This document shows, piece by piece, positions 1 through 7,004 of a DNA stretch of 11,503 nt. Made by a program: the position numbers and the translations under genes. This DNA is from Pseudomonadota bacterium. Its GTDB lineage: Bacteria; Pseudomonadota; Alphaproteobacteria; Rhizobiales; Segnochrobactraceae. The notes under the pieces were generated by a model. The model made no database searches. It was not told the origin of the DNA and saw nothing but the letters and a program-made list of their open reading frames with translations. Positions within the stretch are counted from its first letter, which is position 1; every line of letters begins with the position of its first letter. Location: positions 1 to 11,503 of the forward strand of contig JAEZMP010000472.1 in assembly GCA_023442215.1 (NCBI GenBank), given 5' to 3'.

Positions 1-150
1 GAGCACGATGGCGTCGAACGCCCCGTCGCGCGCCCAGTCCAGCACGGCCTCGCGGTCGCGCAGCCACTCCACGCTGTGGCCGCTCGCCCTTAGCCGCGTC
101 ACCACGGCGTCGCCGAGATCCTCGGCATCTTCAACGATGAGAATGCGCAA
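1..150 (-). CDS. Response regulator, receiver-domain N-terminus (partial at left edge)
   Basis: Read on the minus strand from a TTG at 150, all 50 codons to the window edge are open. The protein starts LRILIVEDAEDLGDAV and continues to FDAIVL. This is the beta1-alpha1-beta2-alpha2-beta3 part of a CheY-like receiver domain: the acidic pair E7/D8 sits after the hydrophobic first strand, and the chain breaks off right where the phospho-acceptor Asp (usually VLDLGLP-like) is expected at residue 51. It would act in the cytoplasm as the output partner of a sensor kinase, most likely an OmpR-type DNA-binding regulator, but the effector domain is outside the window. I chose the TTG because no ATG or GTG lies close upstream in frame and the motif normally begins within two or three residues of the start; a GGGG stretch lies about 8 bases upstream. 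The frame stays open further upstream without a better start. Confidence 0.82.
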   Translation of the reverse strand, partial: MRILIVEDAEDLGDAVVTRLRASGHSVEWLRDREAVLDWARDGAFDAIVL

Positions 151-667
151 AGGCGTTGCCCCGCCGGTTCCGTCCCCATGGCTCCGGCTCTCGCGGCCGG
201 TGTTCCCTGCCTGTTTGTTCCCCCTCGGGCGCCTCTGCGTCAAGCGCCGGTTGCAATGCCGCCGTGCTCCGGCCCGCGCGCGGCGCTGCGGGCGTGTCCG
301 GCTCCGGGGCGTTCGGGGCGCTCCCGGCCGCCCTGCATCCCGGCGGCGCTGGCCGTTGCACCGGGTATGGCGCGGGGACGATGACGGCGGACGATCTTGA
401 TACGGCCCGGCCTGTTCCGTAGGAGCACATTCCGGTGGGGTGGAATCATCCGATCGGCAGGGATTCGCTCCGGATTCAAGGTTCGGGGCATATCCGTGTC
501 GTTCGGACCGGTTCGATCTGAAAGGGAAATGCTCTAAAGCCTGTTCCGTTCAGGTCCACCGATCCGGACGGCGGGAACCGGCTCCGGCGCCTGAATGCGG
601 CGCGGCGGTTACCGCAGGCGGATGGTGCGGTCCCGTCGGAAACGCGCATCGAAGCGATGGAGCAGGC
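151..667. other. Intergenic region without a convincing gene
   Basis: No reading frame here shows a recognisable protein. The open frames at 131-430 (minus) and 156-422 (plus) are Pro/Arg/Ala-rich translations typical of GC-rich noncoding DNA. The stretch must hold the promoters of the minus-strand response regulator and of the deacylase gene at 668, but I cannot place them with confidence. From about 430 on the base composition becomes more even, and there is an imperfect inverted repeat at 501-522 and 549-569 (listed separately). Confidence 0.5.
501..569. repeat. Imperfect inverted repeat, possible dispersed intergenic element
   Basis: The segment 501-522 (starting GTTCGGACCGG, ending CTGAA) is an approximate reverse complement of 549-569 (starting TTCAGGTCC, ending CCGGAC), with about 26 bases between. 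The transcript could fold into a long imperfect hairpin. Short palindromic elements of this kind are dispersed through many alphaproteobacterial genomes, but whether this one is repeated elsewhere cannot be seen here. Confidence 0.3.
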
Positions 668-1141
668 ATGTCGAGCAGCACCCAGGCGACGCTGGCCCTG
701 ACGCGGGCGGGCGTCGGCTTCTCCGTCCACCATTACGACTACGATCCGGGCGCGGACCGCATCGGCCTTCAGGCCGCCGAGGCCATCGGCGAGCCGCCGC
801 ACCGCGTGCTGAAGACCCTGATGGTGGAGGTCGACGGCAAGCCCGCCTGCACTGTGATCCCGTCGGATTGCGAGCTCAGCATGAAGCGGGTGGCGGCGGC
901 GTTCGGTGGCAAGACGGCGCAGATGATGAAGCCGGCGGCCGCCGAGCGCCTGACCGGCTTCCGCGTCGGCGGCATCAGCCCGTTCGGCCAGAAGCGCAAG
1001 GTGCCGACCGCCATCGAGGCCGCCGCTCTCGGCGAGGCCTATGTCATCATCAACGGCGGTCAGCGCGGCCTGATGGTGCAGCTCGCCCCGGGCGACGCCG
1101 TGAAGGCAGCCGCCGCCATCGCCGCCCCGCTGGTGGCCTGA
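668..1141 (+). CDS. ybaK: Cys-tRNA(Pro)/Cys-tRNA(Cys) deacylase, YbaK family
   Basis: The 157-residue product belongs to the YbaK/ProX superfamily, cytoplasmic trans-editing enzymes. YbaK hydrolyses Cys-tRNA(Pro), which prolyl-tRNA synthetase makes by mistake, and so prevents Cys-for-Pro errors. Seen in the sequence: HRVLKTL with K49, equivalent to the Lys essential in the H. influenzae and E. coli proteins; the signature GGISPFGQK at 101-109; INGGQRGL at 129-135; and LKR-like SMKRVAAAFG at 71-80. The length matches the family (about 155-160). I chose ATG 668, preceded by GGAG at 659-662 with a short spacer; the frame stays open further upstream but that part looks noncoding. It is followed by a hairpin at 1150-1175 and appears monocistronic. 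Confidence in the family is high; exact substrate preference among YbaK-like enzymes is inferred from similarity. Confidence 0.93.
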   Translation: MSSSTQATLALTRAGVGFSVHHYDYDPGADRIGLQAAEAIGEPPHRVLKTLMVEVDGKPACTVIPSDCELSMKRVAAAFGGKTAQMMKPAAAERLTGFRVGGISPFGQKRKVPTAIEAAALGEAYVIINGGQRGLMVQLAPGDAVKAAAAIAAPLVA

Positions 1142-1149
1142 CCGCGCAC

Positions 1150-1175
1150 CGGCCGGCAAGGCGGGAAGCCGGCCG
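1150..1175 (+). terminator. Stem-loop after ybaK, possible terminator
   Basis: Perfect 8-bp arms CGGCCGGC (1150-1157) and GCCGGCCG (1168-1175) enclose a 10-base loop, starting nine bases after the ybaK stop. There is no T-run behind it, so an intrinsic terminator is not proven. The following 190 bases to the next gene are very C-rich with little G pairing, which would also suit Rho-dependent termination. Confidence 0.35.
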
Positions 1176-1362
1176 CAAGCCGGAGCCACACGGGCTGGCG
1201 CCGCACCCCGCGCCCGATATCCTGCGCGCCGTGTCCGGCATCCCGCATCCGCGCCGCGCCCCGCATCCCGCGCGTGCCCGGTCCGCCGTTTCCTCCGCCG
1301 GGCGTTGCCCGCTATGGCCTCGACCCGTTATCACCGATCCCCGCCCACGCCCCGGAGAGACC

Positions 1363-1713
1363 ATGTCCGCGATCACGATCTACGGCATCAAGAACTGCGA
1401 CACCATGAAGAAGGCCCGGGCCTGGCTCGACGGCCACGGCATCGCCTACGCCTTCCACGACTACAAGGCCGTGGGCATCGACCGCGAGCGTCTTGCGGGC
1501 TGGGTGAAGGCGGTCGGCTGGGAGACCCTCCTCAACAAGGCCGGCACCACCTTCCGCAAGCTCCCGGACGCCGACCGCGCCGGCCTGACTGAGGCCCGCG
1601 CCATCGACCTGATGCTCGCCCACCCCACCCTGATCAAACGCCCCGTCCTCGAATCCGGCCCCACCCTCCTCGTCGACTTCAAGCCGGCTGATTATGAGGC
1701 GAAGATGGGGTGA
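1363..1713 (+). CDS. yffB: ArsC-family (YffB/Spx-like) thioredoxin-fold protein
   Basis: The 116-residue protein is a close match in length and pattern to E. coli YffB: IYGIKNCDTMKKARAWL at 6-22, FHDYKAVGI, GWETLLNKAGTTFRKL, and IKRPVLE near 93-99. The fold is that of arsenate reductase ArsC, with a single N-terminal redox Cys (C12, in a CDTM context, so no CXXC pair) and the RP motif that in ArsC helps bind the oxyanion. YffB proteins are thought to bind glutathione and act as thiol reductases; their physiological substrate is not established, so arsenate reduction should not be assumed. The start ATG 1363 has GGAGAG at 1354-1359 just upstream. A longer frame reading in from the ybaK region exists but is not supported. 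A 119-base gap separates it from the next gene. Confidence 0.9.
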   Translation: MSAITIYGIKNCDTMKKARAWLDGHGIAYAFHDYKAVGIDRERLAGWVKAVGWETLLNKAGTTFRKLPDADRAGLTEARAIDLMLAHPTLIKRPVLESGPTLLVDFKPADYEAKMG

Positions 1714-1762
1714 GGGGATGCCGCCATTGAACGCGCATCATGGTGGCTCTCCTACTTTAGGA

Positions 1763-1802
1763 TTGTGAAATACACTTCAAAGTTGATATTCTCGCTAGCG
1801 AG
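1763..1802 (+). promoter_or_regulatory. Candidate promoter with 12-bp palindrome upstream of the lipoprotein gene
   Basis: This is an AT-rich island in GC-rich DNA. TTGTGA (1763-1768) and GATATT (1785-1790), 16 bases apart, resemble sigma70-type -35 and -10 boxes. Immediately downstream lies the perfect palindrome CTCGCTAGCGAG (1791-1802), where the transcript start would fall, a classic repressor position. No protein can be named for it. Confidence 0.4.
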
Positions 1803-1832
1803 GAATTCGAAGCCACCCTGAGCGAGGGCATC

Positions 1833-2594
1833 ATGCGCGGTTTGGCGGTTGTGATAACTGTGATGGGTCTGGCGGCCTGTGCGCCCGAAAAGCCTGTCGA
1901 GCGCCCTCAGGTGCAGCCGCCGATCGCCGGCATCATGCCGGAAAAGCGGGCCCTGCCGCGCTTCGAAGCGCCCGCCTGCACGTCGATCGCACAGCATTCG
2001 GAGCGTTTTCCGGAAGAACGCACCACCAAGACCACGCAATATTTCACCCCTGTCTTTCCCGCCGGGCCGGACGGTGGTCTACGCCCCGAGGATCGCGACA
2101 ACTGCCTGAAGATGGAGGGCAGCTGCATCGTCGGAGAGAAATTGTATAATGCCGGTGGTCCATCAGGCCGTGTCTACGATCTGAAAAGCGTTCCGACCGT
2201 ATTCGGCCAAGGCAACGGCAGGAATACATTCAATACGACGAACGCACTCTTTCCCTGTGTGACCGTTGCCGCCGATCCGGCGGAGTACAAGACCGGGACC
2301 GTCATCTATATTCCCGAGTTCCGGGGAAAGCTCTGCCCTCAGAACGGCCAGCCCGTGGATGGCTGCTTCGTCGTCGGAGACGTCGGTTCCCATATCCGCG
2401 GCCCCGGCCGCTTCGACATCTTCACCGGCGAATGCGCGCGCTACGACGGCAGCAGGCACGTCTGCCGGGACCCCGGCAATGCGTCCTTCAATGTCCCGTC
2501 GGGAACGCCATTCCGTGTCGTGCCGCGCGACGACGATCTGGCGGCGGACCTGCGCGCCGAAGTCGATGCCTTTGTGGAAAATGGCTGGAAGTGA
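1833..2594 (+). CDS. Lipoprotein with a 3D (three-aspartate) barrel domain
   Basis: The 253-residue protein has a short signal peptide ending in the lipobox LAAC (C16), so it should be lipidated and anchored in an envelope membrane. The C-terminal half carries a 3D-type double-psi beta-barrel signature, as in MltA and resuscitation-factor-like lytic enzymes: TVAADP with D148, then TGTVIYIPEF, then GDVGSHIRGPGRFDIFTG with D183 and D195. These three Asp are the defining residues. Eight further Cys (49, 91, 98, 142, 168, 178, 201, 211) could form four disulfides in the periplasm, unusual for this family. Peptidoglycan cleavage is possible by analogy, but no full MltA domain is present, so the catalytic role is unproven. 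The start ATG 1833 has GAGGG (1825-1829) upstream. It stands alone, with a palindromic promoter region in front and the tRNA remnant behind. Confidence 0.8.
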   Translation: MRGLAVVITVMGLAACAPEKPVERPQVQPPIAGIMPEKRALPRFEAPACTSIAQHSERFPEERTTKTTQYFTPVFPAGPDGGLRPEDRDNCLKMEGSCIVGEKLYNAGGPSGRVYDLKSVPTVFGQGNGRNTFNTTNALFPCVTVAADPAEYKTGTVIYIPEFRGKLCPQNGQPVDGCFVVGDVGSHIRGPGRFDIFTGECARYDGSRHVCRDPGNASFNVPSGTPFRVVPRDDDLAADLRAEVDAFVENGWK

Positions 2595-2603
2595 TGTCCC
2601 GCC

Positions 2604-2621
2604 ATGACGATGTCCCGTCAT
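2604..2621 (+). terminator. Short stem-loop after the lipoprotein gene
   Basis: ATGACG (2604-2609) and CGTCAT (2616-2621) form a 6-bp stem with a 6-base loop, ten bases after the stop codon. No T-run follows, so it is at best a weak terminator. The nonamer GATGTCCCG occurs twice around it (from 2593 and 2609). Confidence 0.25.
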
Positions 2622-2714
2622 CACGTCGGGCGCGCCATCAAAGCCTGCGTTCACCCGAAAGCCGACCCGCAAGGCATTGACGAGCAGGGATAAAGCACTG
2701 TCGACCAGGGAAGA

Positions 2715-2759
2715 TGGTGCCGGTTGAGGGGATTGAACCCCCGACCTTCGGTTTACAAA
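2715..2759 (-). tRNA. 3' part of tRNA-Thr(UGU), left attachment site of the element
   Basis: On the minus strand this reads from the anticodon loop TTTGTAA (anticodon TGT at 2757-2755) through the anticodon 3' strand ACCGA, variable loop AGGTC, a T arm with stem GGGGG/CCCTC and loop TTCAATC, acceptor strand AACCGGC, discriminator A and encoded CCA (2717-2715). The 5' half (acceptor, D arm, anticodon 5' strand) is missing: beyond 2759 the sequence no longer fits a tRNA. This is therefore a 45-base displaced 3' end, not a functional gene. Tyrosine integrases often recombine at the anticodon loop and carry a copy of the tRNA 3' end in attP, which restores the gene at the other junction. The restored tRNA-Thr should be beyond 11503. 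Confidence 0.85.
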
Positions 2760-2768
2760 TTCGGCACG

Positions 2769-2791
2769 AACTCGTTGATCTAAAACGAGTT
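2769..2791. repeat. 8-bp inverted repeat just inside the left attachment site
   Basis: AACTCGTT (2769-2776) and AACGAGTT (2784-2791) are perfect reverse complements separated by seven bases, nine bases inside the tRNA-derived segment. Its place suggests a binding site for integrase or excisionase, or a short terminator protecting the att site; no T-run decides for the latter. Confidence 0.55.
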
Positions 2792-2903
2792 ATTGCAGAT
2801 TATTGGTTCGCGGACAAGCCTTTGCGCGACATGATCGTCGGTGTACGCTGATCCTCGATGATCTCCGTACGGTGCTCCACACAGTGCTTCGGAGAAGACG
2901 AAC

Positions 2904-4061
2904 ATGGCTGTCATCAACCTCACGGAGGCCCGCATCCGGGACCTCGAATTTGGCTCCGGCATATGGCGCGACGAACAGGTCAAGGGCCTGATGGTCGTCT
3001 GCCACGCCACCACCAAGACCTATGCCGTCCAGGGCGACATCCGCCGCAACGGCCGGCACGTCCGCACGGTGCGGGTGAAGATCGACCGCGTGGACCGGAT
3101 CGGCCTGCGCGAGGCCCGCAACCGGGCCAAGGCGATCATGTGACAAATCCAGTCCGGCGTGGACCCGACCGCGAGGCCGGAGGAGAGCGGCATCACCATC
3201 GCCGCCGCCCTCGACGCCCACCTCGGCGAGAAGCCCTTCCGGCCGGCGACCGAGGAAAGCTACCGCTACAACGTAGACCACTATCTTGCCCGCTACAGAA
3301 ACCGGGCCGTGACCGATCTCAGCCGGACCGAGGTCCGGGACATCTACGACCGGCTCCCCGACAAGTGCGGGCAGACGACGGCGACCTGCGTCATGCGGAC
3401 CCTGCGCGCTGTCATCAACACCGCCATGCGCATGGACGAGACGATCACGGCCAACCCCGTCGCGGCCCTGCGCATCCCGAACCCGAAGCGAAGGGAGGTG
3501 GACGTACTCGACCTTGGCGCGTGGTGGCAGGCGTCCGAGGGACTGTCGCCCATCCGGCGCGACCTCCACCGTGCCATGCTCCTGACCGGTGCCCGAAGGT
3601 CGTCGATCCTGCAGGTGCGCCGCGCCGACGTGGACCTCGAACGGAACATCCTCACCTTCAACCACATGAAGACGGGCGGCCGGATGCTGTTTCCGATGGG
3701 GACGTGGCTGTCGGCCATGAGCCGGGAGCGACTGGCCGAGGACGCGCCCCTGAACAATCCCTGGCTATGGCCCTCGCCGGCGAGCGCCTGCGGCCACGTC
3801 ACCGAGCCGAAGGAAGGCCCCGCTCTTCCGAGCCCGCACGAGTACCGCCACCATGCCCGCACGCTCTTCATCGCAGCCGGCGTTCCCTACGCCGAGAGCG
3901 CGCTGCTGCTCGGCCAGAGGCTTCCCGGCGCGTCCGGCGGCTACGTCCATGCCGAGCACCTCGTCGAGCACCTGCGGCCGCATGCGCAGGCGCTGAAGGA
4001 CAAGGTTCTCGCCAGCCGTTTGAAGGCGGTCGAGGCAGTGGAGCTTGCCGATGCGGCATGA
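2904..4061 (+). pseudogene. int: Tyrosine site-specific recombinase (integrase), interrupted by in-frame TGA
   Basis: Both halves lie in one frame and together give a normal 385-residue integrase, split by TGA at 3141-3143 (codon 80). Residues 1-90 form a DUF4102-like arm-binding domain (VKGLMVVCHATTKTYAV, then IGLREARNRAKAIM), continuing after the stop as QIQSGVDPTA, exactly as in intact relatives. Residues about 95-190 are the core-binding domain. The catalytic domain shows R231 (TGARRSSIL), the Lys of HMKTGG, H312 and R315 (HEYR) and the nucleophile Y347 (GGYVH); the usual LGH His is replaced by Gln (LLLGQ). It would catalyse integration and excision at tRNA-Thr. Start ATG 2904 has GGAG at 2891-2894. 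A GTG at 3159 could restart a core-binding plus catalytic fragment without the arm-binding domain. As read, the gene is probably inactive. Confidence 0.88.
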
Positions 4062-4263
4062 CCCTGTCGCCGAACCTATCGGTCCCTGGCTGGACACCGA
4101 AGCGGCCGTCCGGTTTCTCGGACGAGAGCCGGGCACGCTTCGCGGCTGGCGCCCGCTCGGCAAGGGGCCGGTCTTTCATCTCGTGAGCGGACGGTTTGTC
4201 TGCTATCGCATCGACGATCTCGACGCGTATCTTGGTGGAGATCGATCACGTTTTCGTGAGTGA
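4051..4263 (+). CDS. AlpA/excisionase-like helix-turn-helix protein
   Basis: The 70-residue protein has a MerR/AlpA-type (HTH_17) winged helix: PWLDTEAAVRFLGREPGTL with a recognition helix near RGWRPLGKGP, then a wing FHLVSGRFVCYRIDDLDAYL. Such proteins serve as excisionases or as activators of integrase/excision genes in satellites and integrative elements. The start ATG 4051 lies inside the end of int (11-bp overlap) and has GGAG at 4039-4042, so translation is probably coupled to int; a TTG at 4045 is an alternative. It aligns without gaps over 47 residues with the product encoded at 4474-4715, so the two are paralogs. Exact role (Xis or regulator) is inferred. Confidence 0.8.
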   Translation: MRHDPVAEPIGPWLDTEAAVRFLGREPGTLRGWRPLGKGPVFHLVSGRFVCYRIDDLDAYLGGDRSRFRE

Positions 4264-4296
4264 AGATCCGAGCGAGTAATTTCAGTCGCTTAGACT

Positions 4297-4330
4297 GCCG
4301 AAAATCCGCGAATAATAGGCTACTTTCGGC
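4297..4330. repeat. Inverted repeat between the two HTH genes
   Basis: GCCGAAA (4297-4303) and TTTCGGC (4324-4330) are perfect 7-bp reverse complements flanking a 20-base AT-rich segment with AATAATAGG. It starts 33 bases after the stop of the first HTH gene. It could be an operator for the AlpA-like proteins or a weak terminator. Confidence 0.4.
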
Positions 4331-4388
4331 TTGACATGGTGAAATTAGACGACGCGCGCGGCGAGGAGCCGGAAGGCGAAGCGCGTGG

Positions 4389-4466
4389 CCGGGTTAGCCC
4401 GGTCCTCCTCAGACAGAAGCCAAATGTCTGAAACCGGCCGGCCCTCCTGCCGGCCCCAACGGAGGT
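4389..4466 (+). promoter_or_regulatory. Structured leader with anti-Shine-Dalgarno loops before the second HTH gene
   Basis: Three hairpins stand in a row: CCGGG/CCCGG (4389-4393, 4398-4402), CAGAC/GTCTG (4410-4414, 4426-4430) and GGCCGGC/GCCGGCC (4436-4442, 4449-4455). The last has the loop CCTCCT (4443-4448), complementary to the ribosome binding site GGAGGT at 4461-4466; a second CCTCCT lies at 4404-4409. Loop-SD pairing could hide the ribosome binding site of the gene at 4474. The base pairing is seen; the regulation is inferred. Confidence 0.4.
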
Positions 4467-4473
4467 CATTGCC

Positions 4474-4715
4474 ATGCAGGCAACTCTCACCAAGAACGAC
4501 ATCGAGGACGCGGTGCGCCGCGCTCTCGACACCCACACGCGCAGCCCCTGGTACGACACCGAGGCGGCGGCGGTCTATCTCTCCTCCACGCCAAAACCCC
4601 GCGCTCGTGGCGCGGCAACGGCTGCGGGCCGCGCTACCACGTCTTCCACGGGAAGACGGTTCGATACAACGTCGCCGACCTCGATGCCTTCATTCGTGGG
4701 GAGGACGGTCGATGA
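4474..4715 (+). pseudogene. Second AlpA/excisionase-like HTH gene, -1 frameshifted
   Basis: The gene starts at ATG 4474 with a good GGAGGT (4461-4466). The first 41 codons give a helical lead (TKNDIEDAVRRAL) and the HTH start SPWYDTEAAAVYLSSTPK. The frame then runs into a Pro/Arg/Ser-rich tail. Switching by -1 in the AAAA run at 4593-4596 restores the rest of the domain: TPRSWRGNGCGPRYHVFHG, then RYNVADLDAFIRGEDGR and TGA at 4713-4715. The joined product aligns gaplessly over 47 residues with the neighbouring HTH protein, and its stop overlaps the next start as ATGA (4712-4715). So the joined frame is the ancestral one. Either a base was lost, or the ribosome slips on A-AAA. Role as in the paralog: DNA-binding regulator or excisionase. 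Confidence 0.8.
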
Positions 4716-6994
4716 GCGATTTCCTCACCAATGAAGAAGGGCGCGCCGAGGGGACCGGCGCGCTCGCAGGAGTTTGGGAGAAGACCGTCGAGTTCGACTT
4801 CGACAAGGCTGAGGATGCCGCCCTCGTGGCGTCCGAGACGCCGTCGAAGCATGACCCGAATGCTCTTGATGCCCATGCGTCTGCCGGTCACGATCTGATC
4901 CCGGTCGACGGCACGAGGCCTGCGAAGAGCGGCTGGCGGCGGATGACCGCCCTGACGCCGAGGGAGGCGATGGCTCGATTTTCGGCGGGGAAGAACGTCG
5001 GCGTTCGCCTGCGCGATGCCGATCTGGTCGTCGATGTCGATCCGAGGACCTTCGTCGGAGGCGTCGACAGCTTCGCCTGACTCGCCGTCGATTTCGGCTT
5101 GCCCGATGCGCCCTTCGTTCGCACGGGTGGAGGCGGCTTCCACTACTACTTCCGCAAGCCGGCCGATCTCGCGGTCGTCAACGAACTGGGCGCCTATCCC
5201 GGCGTCGAGTTCAAGTCACACGGCCGTCAGGTCGTTGCCGCGGGGTCGGTGCATCCGAACGGGACGTCGTATCGCCTCGACGACGACGTTCTTGCTCTGT
5301 CGCTTCGGGATGCGCCCGAGGCGACCACGGCCCTTCTTGACGCGATTGCGAGGCCTTCTGCCGCTGCATCGAGCAACCGTTCCGGCGAGATCACGCCGGA
5401 GCAGTTGGAGCGGCTGCTCTCCAGGCTGGATGTCTACGCCTACCACCGCCGTCATGACGACTGGCTGAAGATCATGATGGCGGCGCACCACGGCACGGAC
5501 GGCGCCGGCGTCGACGAGTTCGTCGCCTGGTCGATCGGTGACGCCGACTATGCCGATGACGAGGACCGAATCCGCGGCCGTTGGGCCACGCTGTCGATCA
5601 GGCCCGGAGGCGTGACGCTGGCGACCCTGCTCAAGGCGCTGTCGGATGCGGGGCATGGTGCCTGGATCGAGGAGGTGCTGCGCGCGCCTGCGGAGGAGGA
5701 TTTTCCGAACGATATCGACCTGCCGGTCGAGCCTGCGAAGCGCAGGTCGATGGCCGTGTGGGAAGATTGGGTCTGGGTGGTCGAGCCCTACCAGTTCGTC
5801 AGGCGCTCGGACACGGCGAAGTTCCGCACCGAACAGTGGAAGTCGGTCAACGCCAACCTGAAGCCCGATGGAGACATCCTGAGCGCCATCTGGAAGAACA
5901 ACGTTCGGATGCGCAAGTTCGAGAAGCTCGTCTACCTGCCCGAGGCCGACGAGTTCCCTGACGGCGAGGACGGCAGCCGCTACAACATCTGGCGCAGGTC
6001 AGGCGTCGAGGCGGTCCCGGGCGACGTGTCGGTCTTCCTCGACCACATGGCCTACCTGTTCCCCGACGAGGCCGAGCGCGCGCACGTGCTCGACTATCTG
6101 GCGCTTCTGGTGCAGCGGCCCGCCGAGAAGATCCACTTCGCCCTGCTGGTGCGGGGGATGCAGGGGACCGGCAAGAGCTGGATCGGCAACCTCATGGAGA
6201 GGATCGTCGGCGGACGAAACACGGTCAGGCCGTCGAACGACGAGGTCACGTCGCGCTGGACGGCTTGGATGGAGGGCGCGCAGCTCGCCGTCATCGAGGA
6301 ACTGATGACGCTCGGGCGGGGGGAGGTGGCGAACCGGCTGAAGCCGGCGATCACCGATCCGACACTGAGGATCGAGGAGAAGAACTGCTCCATCTACTCG
6401 ATTCCGAACTGCCTGAACTTCCTCTGCTTCACCAACCACGAGGACGCCCTGCCGATCGAGCACGGCGACAGGCGCTGGCTCGTCGTCTTCTCGCCTGCGG
6501 TCAAGCGGGACGAGGCCTACTACCGTCGCCTGTTCGGCTACCTCGACAATGGCGGTGCGGCCTTCGTCAAGCACTGGCTGGCCGAGCGGGAGGTCGCCCT
6601 GAAGCCCCACGGCGTTGCGCCGGCCACGGCGGGCAAGGAGGCCATGCGCCGTCTCGGCATGGGTGACGCCGAGGCCTTCCTCCTCGACCTCTTCGAGTCT
6701 GGCGAACCGCCATTCGACTTCGATCTGGTTCGCCTCGACGACCTCGTCGACGTGGTGCCTGCGGCGCTGAGAGGGCGGTCGAGCCTGCGTGCCCGCGTGT
6801 CGAAGCTGTTGAAGGAGGAGATCGGCGCCGTCGACCAGTCTCGCTACACCAAGGCTGACAGGAACCGGCCCGCCTACCAGCTCTGGTCGGTGCGCGACCA
6901 CGATCGCTGGCGGGAGGTCGGTGCGACTGAGCGGATTGATGCCTTCATGGCGTTCCGCAGGCCGATCGAGGTCGACCTCGATCCGAGGCGGTAG
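4712..6994 (+). pseudogene. Primase-polymerase/superfamily 3 helicase replication protein, interrupted by in-frame TGA
   Basis: Conceptual length is 760 residues with one TGA at 5078-5080 (codon 123). The N-terminal part is an archaeo-eukaryotic-type Prim-Pol domain: catalytic DxD in VDVDPR (D108, D110), TGGGGFHYYF after the stop, and H181 in HPNGTSYRL. A PriCT-2-like region follows (about 227-315: YDDW-like HDDWLKIMMAAHH, ending GGVTLATLL). The C-terminal half is a D5/DUF5906-type SF3 helicase: Walker A GMQGTGKS (482-489, K488), Walker B AVIEEL (E529/E530), sensor N575 in CFTNHE, and HGDRRW with the likely arginine finger; a winged-helix-like end follows. Such proteins melt the element's own origin and prime replication. 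The stop lies between catalytic motifs, so neither fragment has a complete primase; the helicase could still be made from TTG 5099. Relatives suggest Arg (CGA) at the TGA. Start ATG 4712 overlaps the previous stop. Confidence 0.88.
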
Positions 6995-7004
6995 ACAGGG
7001 AGAC

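Noticed and set aside
595..1362. Long N-terminal extension of yffB reaching back to 595
   Set aside because: The extension is a shadow of ybaK in another frame; ATG 1363 has a good ribosome binding site and matches the family start.
2715..2791. Complete tRNA gene
   Set aside because: Only the part from the anticodon loop to CCA is present; the sequence beyond 2759 does not supply a D arm or an acceptor 5' strand.
2790..3665. 291-residue frame on the minus strand
   Set aside because: It is antisense to the integrase and has no recognisable domain.
2858..4186. 442-residue frame on the plus strand
   Set aside because: It overlaps the integrase in another frame, is Pro/Arg-rich and shows no motif, while the integrase frame has all catalytic residues.
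4331..4336. TTGACA as a -35 box for the second HTH gene
   Set aside because: The sequence 16-18 bases downstream is GC-only, with no -10-like hexamer.
2904..6994. General recoding of TGA as a sense codon, to explain the two internal TGA
   Set aside because: TGA ends ybaK, yffB, the lipoprotein gene, the integrase itself, the first HTH gene and several later element genes at natural C-termini, so it works as a normal stop here.
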